Assembly: GCA_947489315.1 (NCBI GenBank)
Contig: CANLCX010000001.1
Span: forward strand, 437,501 to 501,500
Origin: an uncultured Sphingomonadaceae bacterium
GTDB taxonomy: Bacteria; Pseudomonadota; Alphaproteobacteria; Sphingomonadales; Sphingomonadaceae
Direction: 5' to 3'
DNA length: 64,000 nt
Part shown: one piece after another, positions 1 to 9,083 of the stretch
Numbering within the stretch: position 1 is the stretch's first letter
Layout of the letters: every line of letters starts with the position of its first letter
Made by a program: the position numbers and the translations under genes
Notes under the pieces: generated by a model
What the model was told of the DNA's origin: nothing
The model's input: only the letters and a program-made list of their open reading frames with translations
Database searches by the model: none

Positions 1-606
1 AACGGCCAGCACATATTTATTCGCCTCCAGCGAAAATCGTGCGAGGGCGTCGCCATGCGAACGGGGTAATTCGGGGGTGCCATTGGGTATATAGGAAATG
101 CGGTGGGCTGATCCGGGAAAGGATTTTTGCAGCTTCTTCGCCAGCGAAGGCGAAACCGAGATGACATGGTCAGCAAATAGCATTCCTAGCCGTTCCCCCA
201 TGCGGAGTATGAATCGGGGAAAGCGGCCCCATTTGGCGCGGTTATAATCCTCGCCATGATGGGTCACGACCACCTTGAGCCCCATTAATCGCGCCAATGG
301 CGTCAGTAAAGCCGGCCCAATGGCATGGATGTGAATAATATCCATCTTCTTGCGGCGCGCTTCGAGGATCGCGTTGAAGGTCGATGTTATCGCCTCTCGC
401 CAGACCGAGACCGGGGAGGGCAAGCTGACGATAGAAATACCGCGATATTGATAACGCGGTTTTTTGACATAGGGCGCTCTTGCAAACACCGTTATATTGA
501 CGTCGGGGGCCAGCCCCTTCACGCGCGGCAACATTTCTTCGCAATGCGTTTCTACTCCGCCCATGACGTTCGGGATGCCGCGTAGGCCGGTTACCGCTAC
601 CTTCAT
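1..606 (-). CDS. Glycosyltransferase family 4 (N-terminal part, cut by window edge)
   Basis: Transfers a sugar from an activated donor to a growing polysaccharide-lipid intermediate at the cytoplasmic membrane. The 202 visible codons start MKVAVTGLRGIPNVMGGVET, the N-terminal Rossmann signature of GT4 enzymes of the DUF1972-like exopolysaccharide group. The GGVE motif and later segments such as DIIHIHAIGPALLTPLARL and VVTHHGEDY fit a GT-B donor/acceptor fold. The frame is open to the left edge, so the C-terminal domain with the E-x7-E motif is outside. The start codon overlaps the stop of the pyruvyl transferase gene by 4 bp (ATGA), which implies translational coupling in one minus-strand operon. 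The family call is firm; the sugar specificity is unknown. Confidence 0.88.
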   Translation of the reverse strand, partial: MKVAVTGLRGIPNVMGGVETHCEEMLPRVKGLAPDVNITVFARAPYVKKPRYQYRGISIVSLPSPVSVWREAITSTFNAILEARRKKMDIIHIHAIGPALLTPLARLMGLKVVVTHHGEDYNRAKWGRFPRFILRMGERLGMLFADHVISVSPSLAKKLQKSFPGSAHRISYIPNGTPELPRSHGDALARFSLEANKYVLAV

Positions 607-1604
607 GACAGCAACTCCTCTGCCAGTGATTGTGCTTCTTCGAGCGTATCGGCGGTGCGCAGGAACCCGATGTCGGATGTCCACGCCTGAATGAAGTTTT
701 GGAGTTTGCCGTAGCTATTATCGAGCGCAACATGCGGGATGCCGAGCAGTGTCGATAGAATGTGGCCGTGTAATCGGTCGGTGACCACGACGCGGCCCGA
801 CGACAGCGAAGCGATTCCGCGTTTGAGGCGGGTGCTGGCCAATCGGTCATATTTCAATGCGCGCGCGGCATTCGGGCTTTGTCCGAAATCCAAGAGTTTG
901 GATGTCGCTGCTGACATTCGCATCTGCAGCTTGTCTTCGGTTAGCCAGTCGCCACTTTCGAACGAGTGGCCGGGGTGGTCGGCCTTGCCTCTGACGGACC
1001 GTTCAAAGTCGGTGCGCATCAGATAATAGAAATCATGAACCGGCGCCTGGCGTTTGAGCGGTTCCATGTAGAGTGCCATGTCGGGGCAGAGAAACACTTC
1101 GCATTGGAAGTGGCAGCGCGAAAATTCCAGCGACCGTTGATCCCGGACAAGCAATGTGAAATTGCCATGCTGTTCAATCGCACGGGCTGTTTCATCGACC
1201 GCCTCGTAATTGTCGAAATAGATGGACTGCGGAAGCTGTACGATCTTTCGACCAGAAAAGCGGGATAGTAGCTCAAGCCTGAAATCCTGATGGGATTTCC
1301 AGATGGTCCCGAAATTTCCGCCACCATGGAGGAAAATGGTTCCATCGCCAATGGCTTGCTCCATCTGATTGGAGTCATGGGATTTCAGTTTGCTCGCATA
1401 GGCGGGCGGCTTGGCGTGATCGGCAAAAAATTGCGTCTCGCCTAACCAGATGGCAGAGTCCCCAACATTAGAATGATCCGGGAAATCCAGTAGGGCGTAA
1501 GGCGCATCATCGAGCAACGGCTTTACACAATCAGCGATCGTTTCGCGCAGAGTGTGCATGATCGCGCTGGGGTGCGTATTTTGCAGAGTGAGTTGTTCAG
1601 GCAT
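603..1604 (-). CDS. Polysaccharide pyruvyl transferase family protein
   Basis: A 333-residue protein of the polysaccharide pyruvyl transferase family (Pfam 04230). These enzymes usually move a ketal-linked pyruvate from phosphoenolpyruvate to a sugar of an exopolysaccharide repeat unit, giving it an acidic group. The C-terminal signature DRLHGHILSTLLGIPHV lies at about residues 276-292, and the N-terminal DHSNVGDSAIWLGE segment is also typical. The start overlaps the flippase stop by 8 bp and the stop overlaps the next GT4 start by 4 bp, so it sits inside a tightly packed operon. The family is clear; that the product is pyruvylated is inference. Confidence 0.88.
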   Translation of the reverse strand: MPEQLTLQNTHPSAIMHTLRETIADCVKPLLDDAPYALLDFPDHSNVGDSAIWLGETQFFADHAKPPAYASKLKSHDSNQMEQAIGDGTIFLHGGGNFGTIWKSHQDFRLELLSRFSGRKIVQLPQSIYFDNYEAVDETARAIEQHGNFTLLVRDQRSLEFSRCHFQCEVFLCPDMALYMEPLKRQAPVHDFYYLMRTDFERSVRGKADHPGHSFESGDWLTEDKLQMRMSAATSKLLDFGQSPNAARALKYDRLASTRLKRGIASLSSGRVVVTDRLHGHILSTLLGIPHVALDNSYGKLQNFIQAWTSDIGFLRTADTLEEAQSLAEELLS

Positions 1605-3132
1605 TGGGGGATAGCTCCTTTAGGGGAAGGAAGTCTGTGACTAAACGGCGATAGGTGGCTGAAATCATCAGCAAGGCGGCGGCATAGAATAAGGCCGCGC
1701 CGGTAATGGCGGCGAACAGCTTCATCCATGTTAGAGGCTGGCCCCCTGCGAAGATTTGTAGCGTAGTCCAAAGCAGGAAGCCCATGAGCGTAGAGGCTAG
1801 AAACGGCGCTTTAATGGCGTCAAACGTCGTTCTCATGCCGATGCCAGAGGCTTCTTTCAGGAAGTATATTTGCAGCGGTAATGTGAGGTAAGAACGCACC
1901 ACATAGGCAATGGCCACGGCGGTCAGTCCATAAGGCAAGGCGATGAGCGTCAATATTAGCGTCGATACAAGCTGCGTAATCGCAAGTGTGCGTTGCCGCT
2001 TTGTATTACCCACTGCCGACAGCACCGGAGAAGCGAAAAAATTGAGCGTATAGGGTATCGCCATGAAGGCGAAGACTTGAGCAAGATCGCCCGCCGCCTG
2101 CCATTTCCAGCCGAAGACCAGCGGCACCAGATCAGGCGCAATGACGCCGAAACCGACGAGAGCGGGGAAGGATAGGGCGGCGCAGATGCCCAGCATCGCC
2201 TTATAGGCTTGCTTCATCGCGACCGGATTGTCCTGCAGCCGCGAATAGATCTGCAAGCCGACCGCGGAGAATGGCTGTATCGCCGCGGCGGCAAACATTT
2301 CGGTGGAGCGCCATGCCACGCGATAGACACCGACGGCGGCGGCTCCAAGGCTGGCTCCGATCAGCAAATCCTGTATCCGCACCAGCATCAGGAAAATAAG
2401 CTGAGCAATGGTCAGGTTGCTGGAAAAGGCGAAATTCTGTTTTGCCTGCGACCAGTCAAACTGCAATCCCGGCACCCAGCGATAGGAGGCCCAGGCCAAA
2501 ATAGTGCTGACCGTTTCGGTCACGCAGCGTTGGACCACCAGCGACCATATGCCCCAACCGGACATGGCGGCAGCAACAGCGGTCGTCCCGCCGATAATCC
2601 CGGCCAGTATCGAGCGTACGGCCACTGTCTTATGGCCAAATTCCCGTAGGCGCAGGGCGAAATGGGAGGCTCCCAATGCGTTGATCGGTAAGGCCAATGA
2701 TAATATGCGCAGCGGATCGGTAAGGCCCGGCTGGTTGAGTAGATTGGCGAGCACGGGTGCCAAGATCCAGATCAATCCGACATAGACAAAGGCGATGGCC
2801 ATATTGGTCCAAAAAATCGTGTTGATCTGCAAGTTGTCGATTTTCTTGGCGCGAGCAATAAGCTGCACCAGACCGCCGGTCGCGATGATCCTGCCAACCT
2901 CTGAAAAGACATAGACCATGGCGAATATGCCAATTTCTTCTTTGGTCAGCAGCCGGGCCAGCATGATGAATATCACCAGCGAAAAGACCTGATCGCTCAG
3001 CGCTTTGGTCACTGTCCAGCCGAGGGAAGTTTTTGATTTCTGACGCAGTGAGTCGTCAAACATTGCCCCAGCACTGCCGGAAGCATTGTCAGAAAAATCA
3101 GTGCTTTTTTCGGTCATACGCTGGTCACTCAC
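1597..3132 (-). CDS. Oligosaccharide flippase (Wzx-like, MOP superfamily)
   Basis: A 511-residue polytopic membrane protein with roughly 12-14 hydrophobic segments, typical of MOP-superfamily exporters of the RfbX/MviN type. It should flip the undecaprenyl-diphosphate-linked repeat unit from the cytoplasmic to the periplasmic face. The soluble N-terminus (about 35 residues) leads into SLGWTVTKALSDQVFSLVIF, and the C-terminal half has the usual paired hydrophobic segments. It begins 3 bp downstream of the GT25 stop and overlaps the pyruvyl transferase start. With the Wzy-like polymerase and Wzz/kinase encoded on the other strand it completes a Wzx/Wzy-dependent pathway. Confidence 0.88.
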   Translation of the reverse strand: MSDQRMTEKSTDFSDNASGSAGAMFDDSLRQKSKTSLGWTVTKALSDQVFSLVIFIMLARLLTKEEIGIFAMVYVFSEVGRIIATGGLVQLIARAKKIDNLQINTIFWTNMAIAFVYVGLIWILAPVLANLLNQPGLTDPLRILSLALPINALGASHFALRLREFGHKTVAVRSILAGIIGGTTAVAAAMSGWGIWSLVVQRCVTETVSTILAWASYRWVPGLQFDWSQAKQNFAFSSNLTIAQLIFLMLVRIQDLLIGASLGAAAVGVYRVAWRSTEMFAAAAIQPFSAVGLQIYSRLQDNPVAMKQAYKAMLGICAALSFPALVGFGVIAPDLVPLVFGWKWQAAGDLAQVFAFMAIPYTLNFFASPVLSAVGNTKRQRTLAITQLVSTLILTLIALPYGLTAVAIAYVVRSYLTLPLQIYFLKEASGIGMRTTFDAIKAPFLASTLMGFLLWTTLQIFAGGQPLTWMKLFAAITGAALFYAAALLMISATYRRLVTDFLPLKELSPNA

Positions 3133-3135
3133 GGG

Positions 3136-3888
3136 TTAAAGCTGAAATCGGAAACGGCGACGGCCGAAAATCTGGTATCCCGCGCGCTCCCGATGCCGGG
3201 AGACAAAGCGTCTCAGTTTCAGTCGTTCGGGAATTGGGTAGGTTTCGAAACGATCCATGCCGATCTCGCTCGGGATCGCGCGCTCCAGAACCGGAAACGG
3301 GAAAACCGCAAGATTGCGGACACCATGGACCCATGACCGATCCATCTGATCATCAATCGGCCGGTTCACCATGCTGGTCCGGGCCAGAAAGCGTCTCGCC
3401 CCGTTTTTGGTCAGCAAATAGGCTTGCGTCCCAAAACAATAGCCGGAAAGCTCGATCAGTCGCGTGGTCCGGCAGATAAAATCCTTCTGCAAAATGCGAG
3501 CCGGGGCCGGTTTTTTATAATAGAGCCGGACATAATCACGGCCGGCCTCGCCATGATCCTCGGCAATGAAGGGTTTGATGAAGCTCCAGTCCGGCAGGAC
3601 ATCATCCTCGAGTATGAGATATTGGTCGGCATCATCCTCAGCCAATTTTTGCCACAAAGCATGATGACTGGAATAGCAACCCAGTTCGCCAGCCTTAAGC
3701 GGACGGCCTTTGGCAATGATGGCTTTATCTTCGTCATAGTGGAGGCCCGCATGCAGATTCTCATGGGCATCGAAAAAATCCCAATTCATCGACTTGGGTA
3801 TGCCATTACCGACAAAATCATATCGCCGCTGCGCCGCGCTGCGCATACTGACGACGAAAATCTTGGTCTGGACGGAGCCACGCGCCAT
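3136..3888 (-). CDS. Glycosyltransferase family 25 protein
   Basis: A GT25 (LPS-type galactosyl/glucosyltransferase) enzyme. Family features are the N-terminal KIFVVSMRSAAQRR, the LKAGELGCYSSHHALW block near residues 64-79 and the acidic LILEDDVLPD motif near residues 91-100 that binds the metal-nucleotide sugar. I place the start at the internal ATG at 3886-3888 (MARGSVQTK), because GAAGGA lies 6-10 bases upstream of it; the longer frame from 3909 lacks such a site. It is the first gene of the minus-strand polysaccharide unit and is divergent from the GT2 gene. The product is about 250 residues, normal for the family. Confidence 0.85.
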   Translation of the reverse strand: MARGSVQTKIFVVSMRSAAQRRYDFVGNGIPKSMNWDFFDAHENLHAGLHYDEDKAIIAKGRPLKAGELGCYSSHHALWQKLAEDDADQYLILEDDVLPDWSFIKPFIAEDHGEAGRDYVRLYYKKPAPARILQKDFICRTTRLIELSGYCFGTQAYLLTKNGARRFLARTSMVNRPIDDQMDRSWVHGVRNLAVFPFPVLERAIPSEIGMDRFETYPIPERLKLRRFVSRHRERAGYQIFGRRRFRFQL

Positions 3889-3909
3889 TACAGTTCCTTC
3901 ATCCGGCAT

Positions 3910-4099
3910 CGGTTGATGCGGATCTAATTGTTGTTCGGGATCGGTCGTTAGAATCCCCAGACCGACCGAACTTTACTGCATTGCACAACGAAGGAGCTAG
4001 CTTCTATAAATGCCTGTGAGGCGCAGTTGGCAAGGCAAAAAATCCATTCGTCGATGTCACGCAACAAGTTATCTTCGGCACTGCAAAAAACGGGATAGA
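3910..4099. promoter_or_regulatory. Divergent promoter region between the two polysaccharide units
   Basis: This 190-bp non-coding stretch separates the minus-strand GT25 operon from the plus-strand GT2 gene, so promoters for both units should lie here. It contains an inverted repeat, TCGGTC near 3943 pairing with GACCGA near 3962. AAGGAG at about 3991 is too far from the upstream ATG at 4010 to be a convincing ribosome-binding site for it. No clear -35/-10 pair was recognised. Confidence 0.4.
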
Positions 4100-5047
4100 A
4101 TGATTGATCTAAGTTTCTCTGTTGTTATTCCGGTCCATAATAAGGCCCGTCATGTGGCTGCGAGCATCGCAAGTGTCTTGCAACAGACTCGGCCACCCGA
4201 AGAGATTATCATCATCGATGATGCGTCGACGGACGACAGTGCAGCGATTGTCTCGCATATGACCGATCCACGCATTCGCATGTTATTTCGCGATACCCCT
4301 GGCCCAGGCGGATATGCCGCGCGCAACCTTGGTATTGCGGAGGCCAATGGCAATTGGATTGTGTTTCTTGATGCCGATGATATCTGGCATCCCTCCCATC
4401 TGGCGGACATAGCAGCGGCGATTGCGCGAACACCGCAGGTAGGCTGTGTCGCCACGCGTTATGAGCATGTATTCGAAAATCACCGCGTGGCATCCAAAAT
4501 GACCAGTGCGCTGGCTTCGCTCGAAGGTCGTACTGCTTATTTTCGCGAAAGCCTCGATATCTGGGTAGATGCCGGGGAATGCCCGATCTGGACCAGTGCA
4601 GCGGCCTTTCGCCGCGATGTCCTTGAGCAGGCCGGTCCGTTTCCAGCCGGAAAGGCGGTGCGTGGTGGTGACAAGGACATGTGGCTTAGGGCGCTCTCGC
4701 TTGCCCCATTTACCTATGTTCCCAAGATCAGCGCAGAATTTCATCGCGATACGGACAATAAGGTCAGCAAAATGACACATCCGGACACCATCCCGATCTT
4801 GGTGGAAACGGCGCGTAGGATGCTGGATAATGTCGGCGCGGACGAGAGGGCATTGCTGCGCAGGCTAATCAATCAGCAGATCGGACTATATGCCCGCTTC
4901 TCGTTCAAGAGTGGAACGATTTCGCGGCAATTTGCCCGTAATCTCTGCATGCCGGAGGGGGTTGGACTGTTCGTGATGATCGAGGCGTTGCGGCTTATGC
5001 CGGTTGCGCTGCGGCAGAGCATTTATCGGGCGGTCAAGGGGGCGTGA
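4100..5047 (+). CDS. Glycosyltransferase family 2 protein
   Basis: A GT-A fold, family 2 inverting glycosyltransferase. Counting from the chosen start, SFSVVIPVHNKA opens the nucleotide-binding domain, IIIIDDASTDDS is near residues 36-47, GYAARNLGIAEANG near 71-84 and the metal-binding LDADD at 90-94. I start at ATG 4100 (MIDLSFSVV) rather than the upstream in-frame ATG at 4010, because the 30 extra residues are basic, unlike the family, and lie in the divergent promoter region. Neither start has a strong ribosome-binding site. The protein is about 315 residues. It heads the plus-strand polysaccharide unit. Confidence 0.87.
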   Translation: MIDLSFSVVIPVHNKARHVAASIASVLQQTRPPEEIIIIDDASTDDSAAIVSHMTDPRIRMLFRDTPGPGGYAARNLGIAEANGNWIVFLDADDIWHPSHLADIAAAIARTPQVGCVATRYEHVFENHRVASKMTSALASLEGRTAYFRESLDIWVDAGECPIWTSAAAFRRDVLEQAGPFPAGKAVRGGDKDMWLRALSLAPFTYVPKISAEFHRDTDNKVSKMTHPDTIPILVETARRMLDNVGADERALLRRLINQQIGLYARFSFKSGTISRQFARNLCMPEGVGLFVMIEALRLMPVALRQSIYRAVKGA

Positions 5048-5113
5048 TATAGCGATTTAGGGGCGGTAATCAGGGCGAAAACGCAGGGGGCTTTGTGAAG
5101 GAGCTGGCGTGCC

Positions 5114-7318
5114 ATGAATAAAATGTCGGAAACACCATTACCGCTCGACCGGTTTGTGGCCGAAGAAACCAGCGAGTTGATTGATCTGCGCGCCATTGGT
5201 CGTGCCTTTCGTAAACATATCGTCCCGGTTTTCCTTGTTTCGATCCTCGCCATTGCCGCGACGGCTGCCGTTTATTTCATAACTACGCCCAGCTATCTGG
5301 CTACCGCAACCATGGTGGTCGAACGGCAAGCGCAGGACGTTGTACCGGTGAACAGCGATACACCAGCCCTGACAACAGACTCGCCAACCGTCGATACAAC
5401 GGTCGAGATATTGCAGTCGCCCTTCATCGCCGGGCGTGTCGTCGATGCGCTCAAGCTGGTCAACGAGCCCGAATTTAATCCGGGGCTTTTAGAGGTCGGC
5501 GCGGTTCCGCCCAGCACGGCTGCCCAGCAACTCGCGGCCCGCGACCGCGCCATCCGCATATTGGGCGGCTCTTTGGGCGTTCAGCGTGAAGGCGTATCCT
5601 ATGCCATCGCGGTGCAATACACGTCGGAAAACCCGAAAATGGCGGCGAACATCGCCAATGCGACGATTGATGAATATCTTCTAACGCGCGTGGAGGGCGA
5701 AGAAGGTACGACTCAGCGCAGCGCTGATCTGCTGGAAACACGGCTCGAAGAACTGCGCGGCGAGGTGCTGGCCGCTGAATCGCAAGTAGCCCAATATCGT
5801 TCTGATGAAGGTTTGTTTGCGGCGACGGATGTCAGTTCGATCACCCAGCAGGAACTATCGGTCTTGAACAACCAGCTTGCTGAAGCCCGTGCGGCCGAGG
5901 CGGTCGCCAATGCCAGATTGTCGACTGCGCGCTCGCAAGTGGCGCAGGGGCTGACCGGTGAATCGCTGGGCGCGGCGCTGGAGTCAGAAGTTGTCGGTGC
6001 GCTGCGAGCCCAGCGCGCCACGGCCAGTGCGGAAGTGGCGAACCTCACAACCCGCTATGGCGCGCGCCATCCCAGTCTGATCAATGCGCAAAGCCAGCTC
6101 GCCGATATTGACGTTCAGATCGGGGCCGAGGTCGAACGGATTGTCGCTAGTCTCAAGACCGAAGCGACAGCGGCGCGGGGACGGACATCTTCGATTGCGT
6201 CGTCCATTGCCGGGCTGCAAAACCGGCTGGCCGTGGACAGCGATGCTTCGGTGCGGCTGAGCGAATTGGAGCGCAATGCCGCCTCCGCACGCGAGCTCTA
6301 TCAGGGCTTTCTCGACCGCTACAAAGAGTCCGTTGCCCGACAGGGTACAGAGACCAGTGGCGCTAAGGAAGTATCTCGCGCTGCCATACCGGCTATGCCC
6401 ATATCACCTAATCCGCTCTTATATATCGCCATCGCTCTGGTAGCGGCAGGAGCTTCTTCCACGGCTGTTGTGGCTGGTAGGGAGTTTATGGAAAACGGCC
6501 TGAGAACGGCGGCAGATATTGAAAAAAGGCTGGGGGTCAGCGCCTTGGGTTCTATTCCGGAAATCGGTTCGCTGCCTGAAGTCAAAAAATCACGTGAGCC
6601 GATCCCATGGCCACCGCAATTTTTGATCGACCATCCCAAATCGGCTTTTTCCGAAGCCTTTCGCGCACTGAAAACCAGTCTGGTTATGGCGCCGGGGGGC
6701 AGGTCGTCAGTCCGACAACAGACGAAAATCATATCGGTTACCTCTGCCTTGCCCGGTGAGGGCAAGACCAGTTCATCCATCTGTCTGGCCAGTGCGGCCG
6801 CTCGATCAGGCATCCGCACCTTGTTGGTCGATTGCGATTCCCGGCGGCAGGCGTCGTCGCGCTCGCTGGCCAAATCGATCACGCACGGGTTGACCGATGT
6901 TCTAAATGGCGAGGCATCGCTCCATCAGGCGGTTGTCCATGATGAGGATAGCGGGGTTTATTTCCTGGGCCAGAAACCGGACGAAGATACGCCCTTTGAC
7001 TTGATGGGGTCGCAGGCGATGGCTGATTTGCTGACCGAATTGCGCGGCCAGTTCCAATTTGTCGTGCTGGACACCGCACCGGTTCTGCCGGTTGCAGAAT
7101 CCCGGATGCTTGCGGCACTGGCTGACATGGTCGTATTCCTGGTCCATTGGAAGAAAACGCCGGCCAAGGCTGCGGAAATCGGGTTGCATCAATTGGACGC
7201 CGTCGGCGCGAATATCGCGGGGGTTGTGCTCAGCCGCGTGGATGTTGTTGAACAAGCGCGGACCGGTTTTGGGGACGCGGGCCTCTATTTCAAACAATAT
7301 AAGGAATATTACGCTTAG
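5114..7318 (+). CDS. Polysaccharide co-polymerase / BY-kinase fusion (Wzc/GumC-type)
   Basis: A 734-residue inner-membrane PCP-2a protein that controls chain length and export. An N-terminal Wzz domain follows a first transmembrane segment (about residues 36-56), a long coiled-coil periplasmic region spans about 190-420 and the second membrane segment is near 435-455. The C-terminal tyrosine autokinase has Walker A SALPGEGKT at 544-552, Walker A' LLVDCDSRR and Walker B VVLDTAP near 650. The last ten residues, YFKQYKEYYA, form the tyrosine cluster expected for autophosphorylation. A ribosome-binding site AAGGAG is at about 5098. Kinase and co-polymerase are fused, as in proteobacterial Wzc, while many alphaproteobacteria have them separate. 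Confidence 0.93.
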   Translation: MNKMSETPLPLDRFVAEETSELIDLRAIGRAFRKHIVPVFLVSILAIAATAAVYFITTPSYLATATMVVERQAQDVVPVNSDTPALTTDSPTVDTTVEILQSPFIAGRVVDALKLVNEPEFNPGLLEVGAVPPSTAAQQLAARDRAIRILGGSLGVQREGVSYAIAVQYTSENPKMAANIANATIDEYLLTRVEGEEGTTQRSADLLETRLEELRGEVLAAESQVAQYRSDEGLFAATDVSSITQQELSVLNNQLAEARAAEAVANARLSTARSQVAQGLTGESLGAALESEVVGALRAQRATASAEVANLTTRYGARHPSLINAQSQLADIDVQIGAEVERIVASLKTEATAARGRTSSIASSIAGLQNRLAVDSDASVRLSELERNAASARELYQGFLDRYKESVARQGTETSGAKEVSRAAIPAMPISPNPLLYIAIALVAAGASSTAVVAGREFMENGLRTAADIEKRLGVSALGSIPEIGSLPEVKKSREPIPWPPQFLIDHPKSAFSEAFRALKTSLVMAPGGRSSVRQQTKIISVTSALPGEGKTSSSICLASAAARSGIRTLLVDCDSRRQASSRSLAKSITHGLTDVLNGEASLHQAVVHDEDSGVYFLGQKPDEDTPFDLMGSQAMADLLTELRGQFQFVVLDTAPVLPVAESRMLAALADMVVFLVHWKKTPAKAAEIGLHQLDAVGANIAGVVLSRVDVVEQARTGFGDAGLYFKQYKEYYA

Positions 7319-7329
7319 GGCGTTTCGCA

Positions 7330-8661
7330 ATGGACGGAAGCGCGCCATCCTTGCCTTTGCCCTTACTGGCTCTGGTTGCTGCATTGTTGGCGGTGCCGAT
7401 GGTCATCGCGCTCAAAAAAGTGCGCGGCTATCCGGCACGATTTGTGATTTTTGCGATTTGGTTGCGCTATATTATGAGCGCCTTTCATGAGATTAGCTTC
7501 TTTCCGGTTGTCGCCGGACTGAGCTTGAACGCGCTTGGTTCCATCGCCATTGCTGGTATCGGCTTGCTGCTAGTGGCTCCGCGCCATTTTCTGCTCAAGC
7601 CGCTATTACCGGTCTATGCGCTGATCCTGCTGTCGCTCGTGAGCGCCGCCGCCAATGATGGCATATTCACCGCACTTAATGCCGCCGTCAAACATGTCTA
7701 TTTCATCGTTTTGATGATTGCCGTCTATCGCGCGCTACTGGAAAATGAGGGCGCGCGATTTTTCACGCCGCTGCTCTGGGCCTTCGCGCCGCTGTTGGTT
7801 TTTCAGTTGCTATCTATCGGTCTGGGGGCGGTGAAGGCGTCGGAATTTGACGGGTCGAGCAGCTATATTGGCGGCTATAATCACGAAGCCACATTTTCCA
7901 TCGCAATGGCGACATTTTTTGTGGTGGCCTGTTTCGCGGTCACTCTGCAACGCCTGATACAGGCCGTGCTGTCGGCCGCTCTGCTGGCCGGTATCGTCCT
8001 CGCCAATTATCGCACGACAATGCTGGCGGTATTGCCATTGGCCGCCATCCAAGTGGTCAGCAGCACCATGTTCTCCTTCGTGCGCGAACAGCGGGTGATA
8101 TTGGCGGTCGTCCTATCGCTGATAACTCTGGCGGTCGTAGCGGTGGTGGCCGGATTCTCTGCCGAACGGTTTAACGATCTAACCGTATTTTTCGGCGACC
8201 CCGGCCAATATATCAAACCGCAAGCCGAGTTTTCCTTCGACGAACGGCGGCTATTGTCTGGCCGGATCTATATCTGGTCCGGTTATATTTACGCGTGGCT
8301 TGATGGATCGACGCTCAACCATCTGATTGGTTTTGGTCCCGACAGCTGGGAGGCAATTTTCAAAGTCTATCCTCACAATACGATCGTCGCTTATCTCTAT
8401 GAATTGGGTTGGGCAGGTGTTTTTCTGTTACTTTTGTTCTGGGGCACCATGATCAAATTGGCGGTGCAAGCGCCCGCTGAAGATCGCGCAACACTTATAT
8501 TCGCTCATTTGTCATTCCTTTTCATGAACTTGTCGACAATGGCCTTGTGGCAAATAGAAGGTGTAATTTTTTATGCCATTATCTGCGGTTTTTCGCTATT
8601 CAGGAAAGTGGAAACAGGGGCGATAAGAAGCCAGTTGAAAGCGAGTCTGCGCCCTGTGTGA
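7330..8661 (+). CDS. O-antigen polymerase/ligase-like membrane protein (Wzy-like)
   Basis: A 443-residue polytopic protein with about 11-12 hydrophobic segments and one larger periplasmic loop near residues 285-345 (FGDPGQYIKPQAEF...FGPDSWEAIFKVYPHNTIVAYLYELG). The PHNTIVAYLYELGWAGV stretch is the Wzy_C/O-antigen ligase signature, in which the histidine is functionally important. It probably polymerises the flipped repeat units in the periplasm. It lies 11 bp behind the Wzc-like gene. Polymerase versus ligase cannot be settled from sequence, but the Wzx and Wzz partners favour polymerase. Confidence 0.85.
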   Translation: MDGSAPSLPLPLLALVAALLAVPMVIALKKVRGYPARFVIFAIWLRYIMSAFHEISFFPVVAGLSLNALGSIAIAGIGLLLVAPRHFLLKPLLPVYALILLSLVSAAANDGIFTALNAAVKHVYFIVLMIAVYRALLENEGARFFTPLLWAFAPLLVFQLLSIGLGAVKASEFDGSSSYIGGYNHEATFSIAMATFFVVACFAVTLQRLIQAVLSAALLAGIVLANYRTTMLAVLPLAAIQVVSSTMFSFVREQRVILAVVLSLITLAVVAVVAGFSAERFNDLTVFFGDPGQYIKPQAEFSFDERRLLSGRIYIWSGYIYAWLDGSTLNHLIGFGPDSWEAIFKVYPHNTIVAYLYELGWAGVFLLLLFWGTMIKLAVQAPAEDRATLIFAHLSFLFMNLSTMALWQIEGVIFYAIICGFSLFRKVETGAIRSQLKASLRPV

Positions 8662-8699
8662 CTTTTTCGTTCCGTAATTTGGGAACAGGGGAGGCATGA

Positions 8700-8969
8700 T
8701 TGGACGACAAGGGTGGAGATACCGCTGGAGCAGGACCAGCCAAAATTTCTAATGACGCTATGTCTCAAAATAGCGTCAGCGCCCGAACGCCTGCCAATGC
8801 CCCACCGGCCGCTGATGACGTTGGTGAACTAGGGTCAAGCGATAGGTTTCAAGCATCTTCTGCATCAGAAAAAGCCCACCAACTTCCGGGACGGATGTTG
8901 GTTATCGTGGGTGCGGGACTGATCACCTGGATTGTGATCGCCATTGGCATACTGCTTTTTTTCTTCTGA
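8700..8969 (+). CDS. Small C-tail-anchored membrane protein, unknown function
   Basis: An 89-residue product with a polar, alanine/serine-rich, probably disordered N-terminal two thirds and one C-terminal hydrophobic helix, MLVIVGAGLITWIVIAIGILLFFF, running to the last residue. It most likely starts with TTG at 8700, which has a GGGGAGG ribosome-binding site 5-11 bases upstream. An overlapping out-of-frame ATG at 8696 leads only to an 18-codon frame. An alternative start is ATG 8760 (MSQNSV). I do not recognise a family. Its place between wzy-like and GT4 genes suggests an accessory role at the membrane in polysaccharide assembly. Confidence 0.55.
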   Translation: MDDKGGDTAGAGPAKISNDAMSQNSVSARTPANAPPAADDVGELGSSDRFQASSASEKAHQLPGRMLVIVGAGLITWIVIAIGILLFFF

Positions 8970-9083
8970 TCTTCAAATCATTCCCATCAACCCGGAATCG
9001 GTGCGGTATAGCGCCGAAGCATTTTTCCAGCTCTAGCGATTTGATAACAAGAAAGCCGGTTTCCTTGATCGGGATTAATATTC

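Noticed and set aside
603-1604. Overlapping plus-strand frames at 739-1268 as genes
   Set aside because: They lie antisense to the pyruvyl transferase gene and show no signal, motif or ribosome-binding site.
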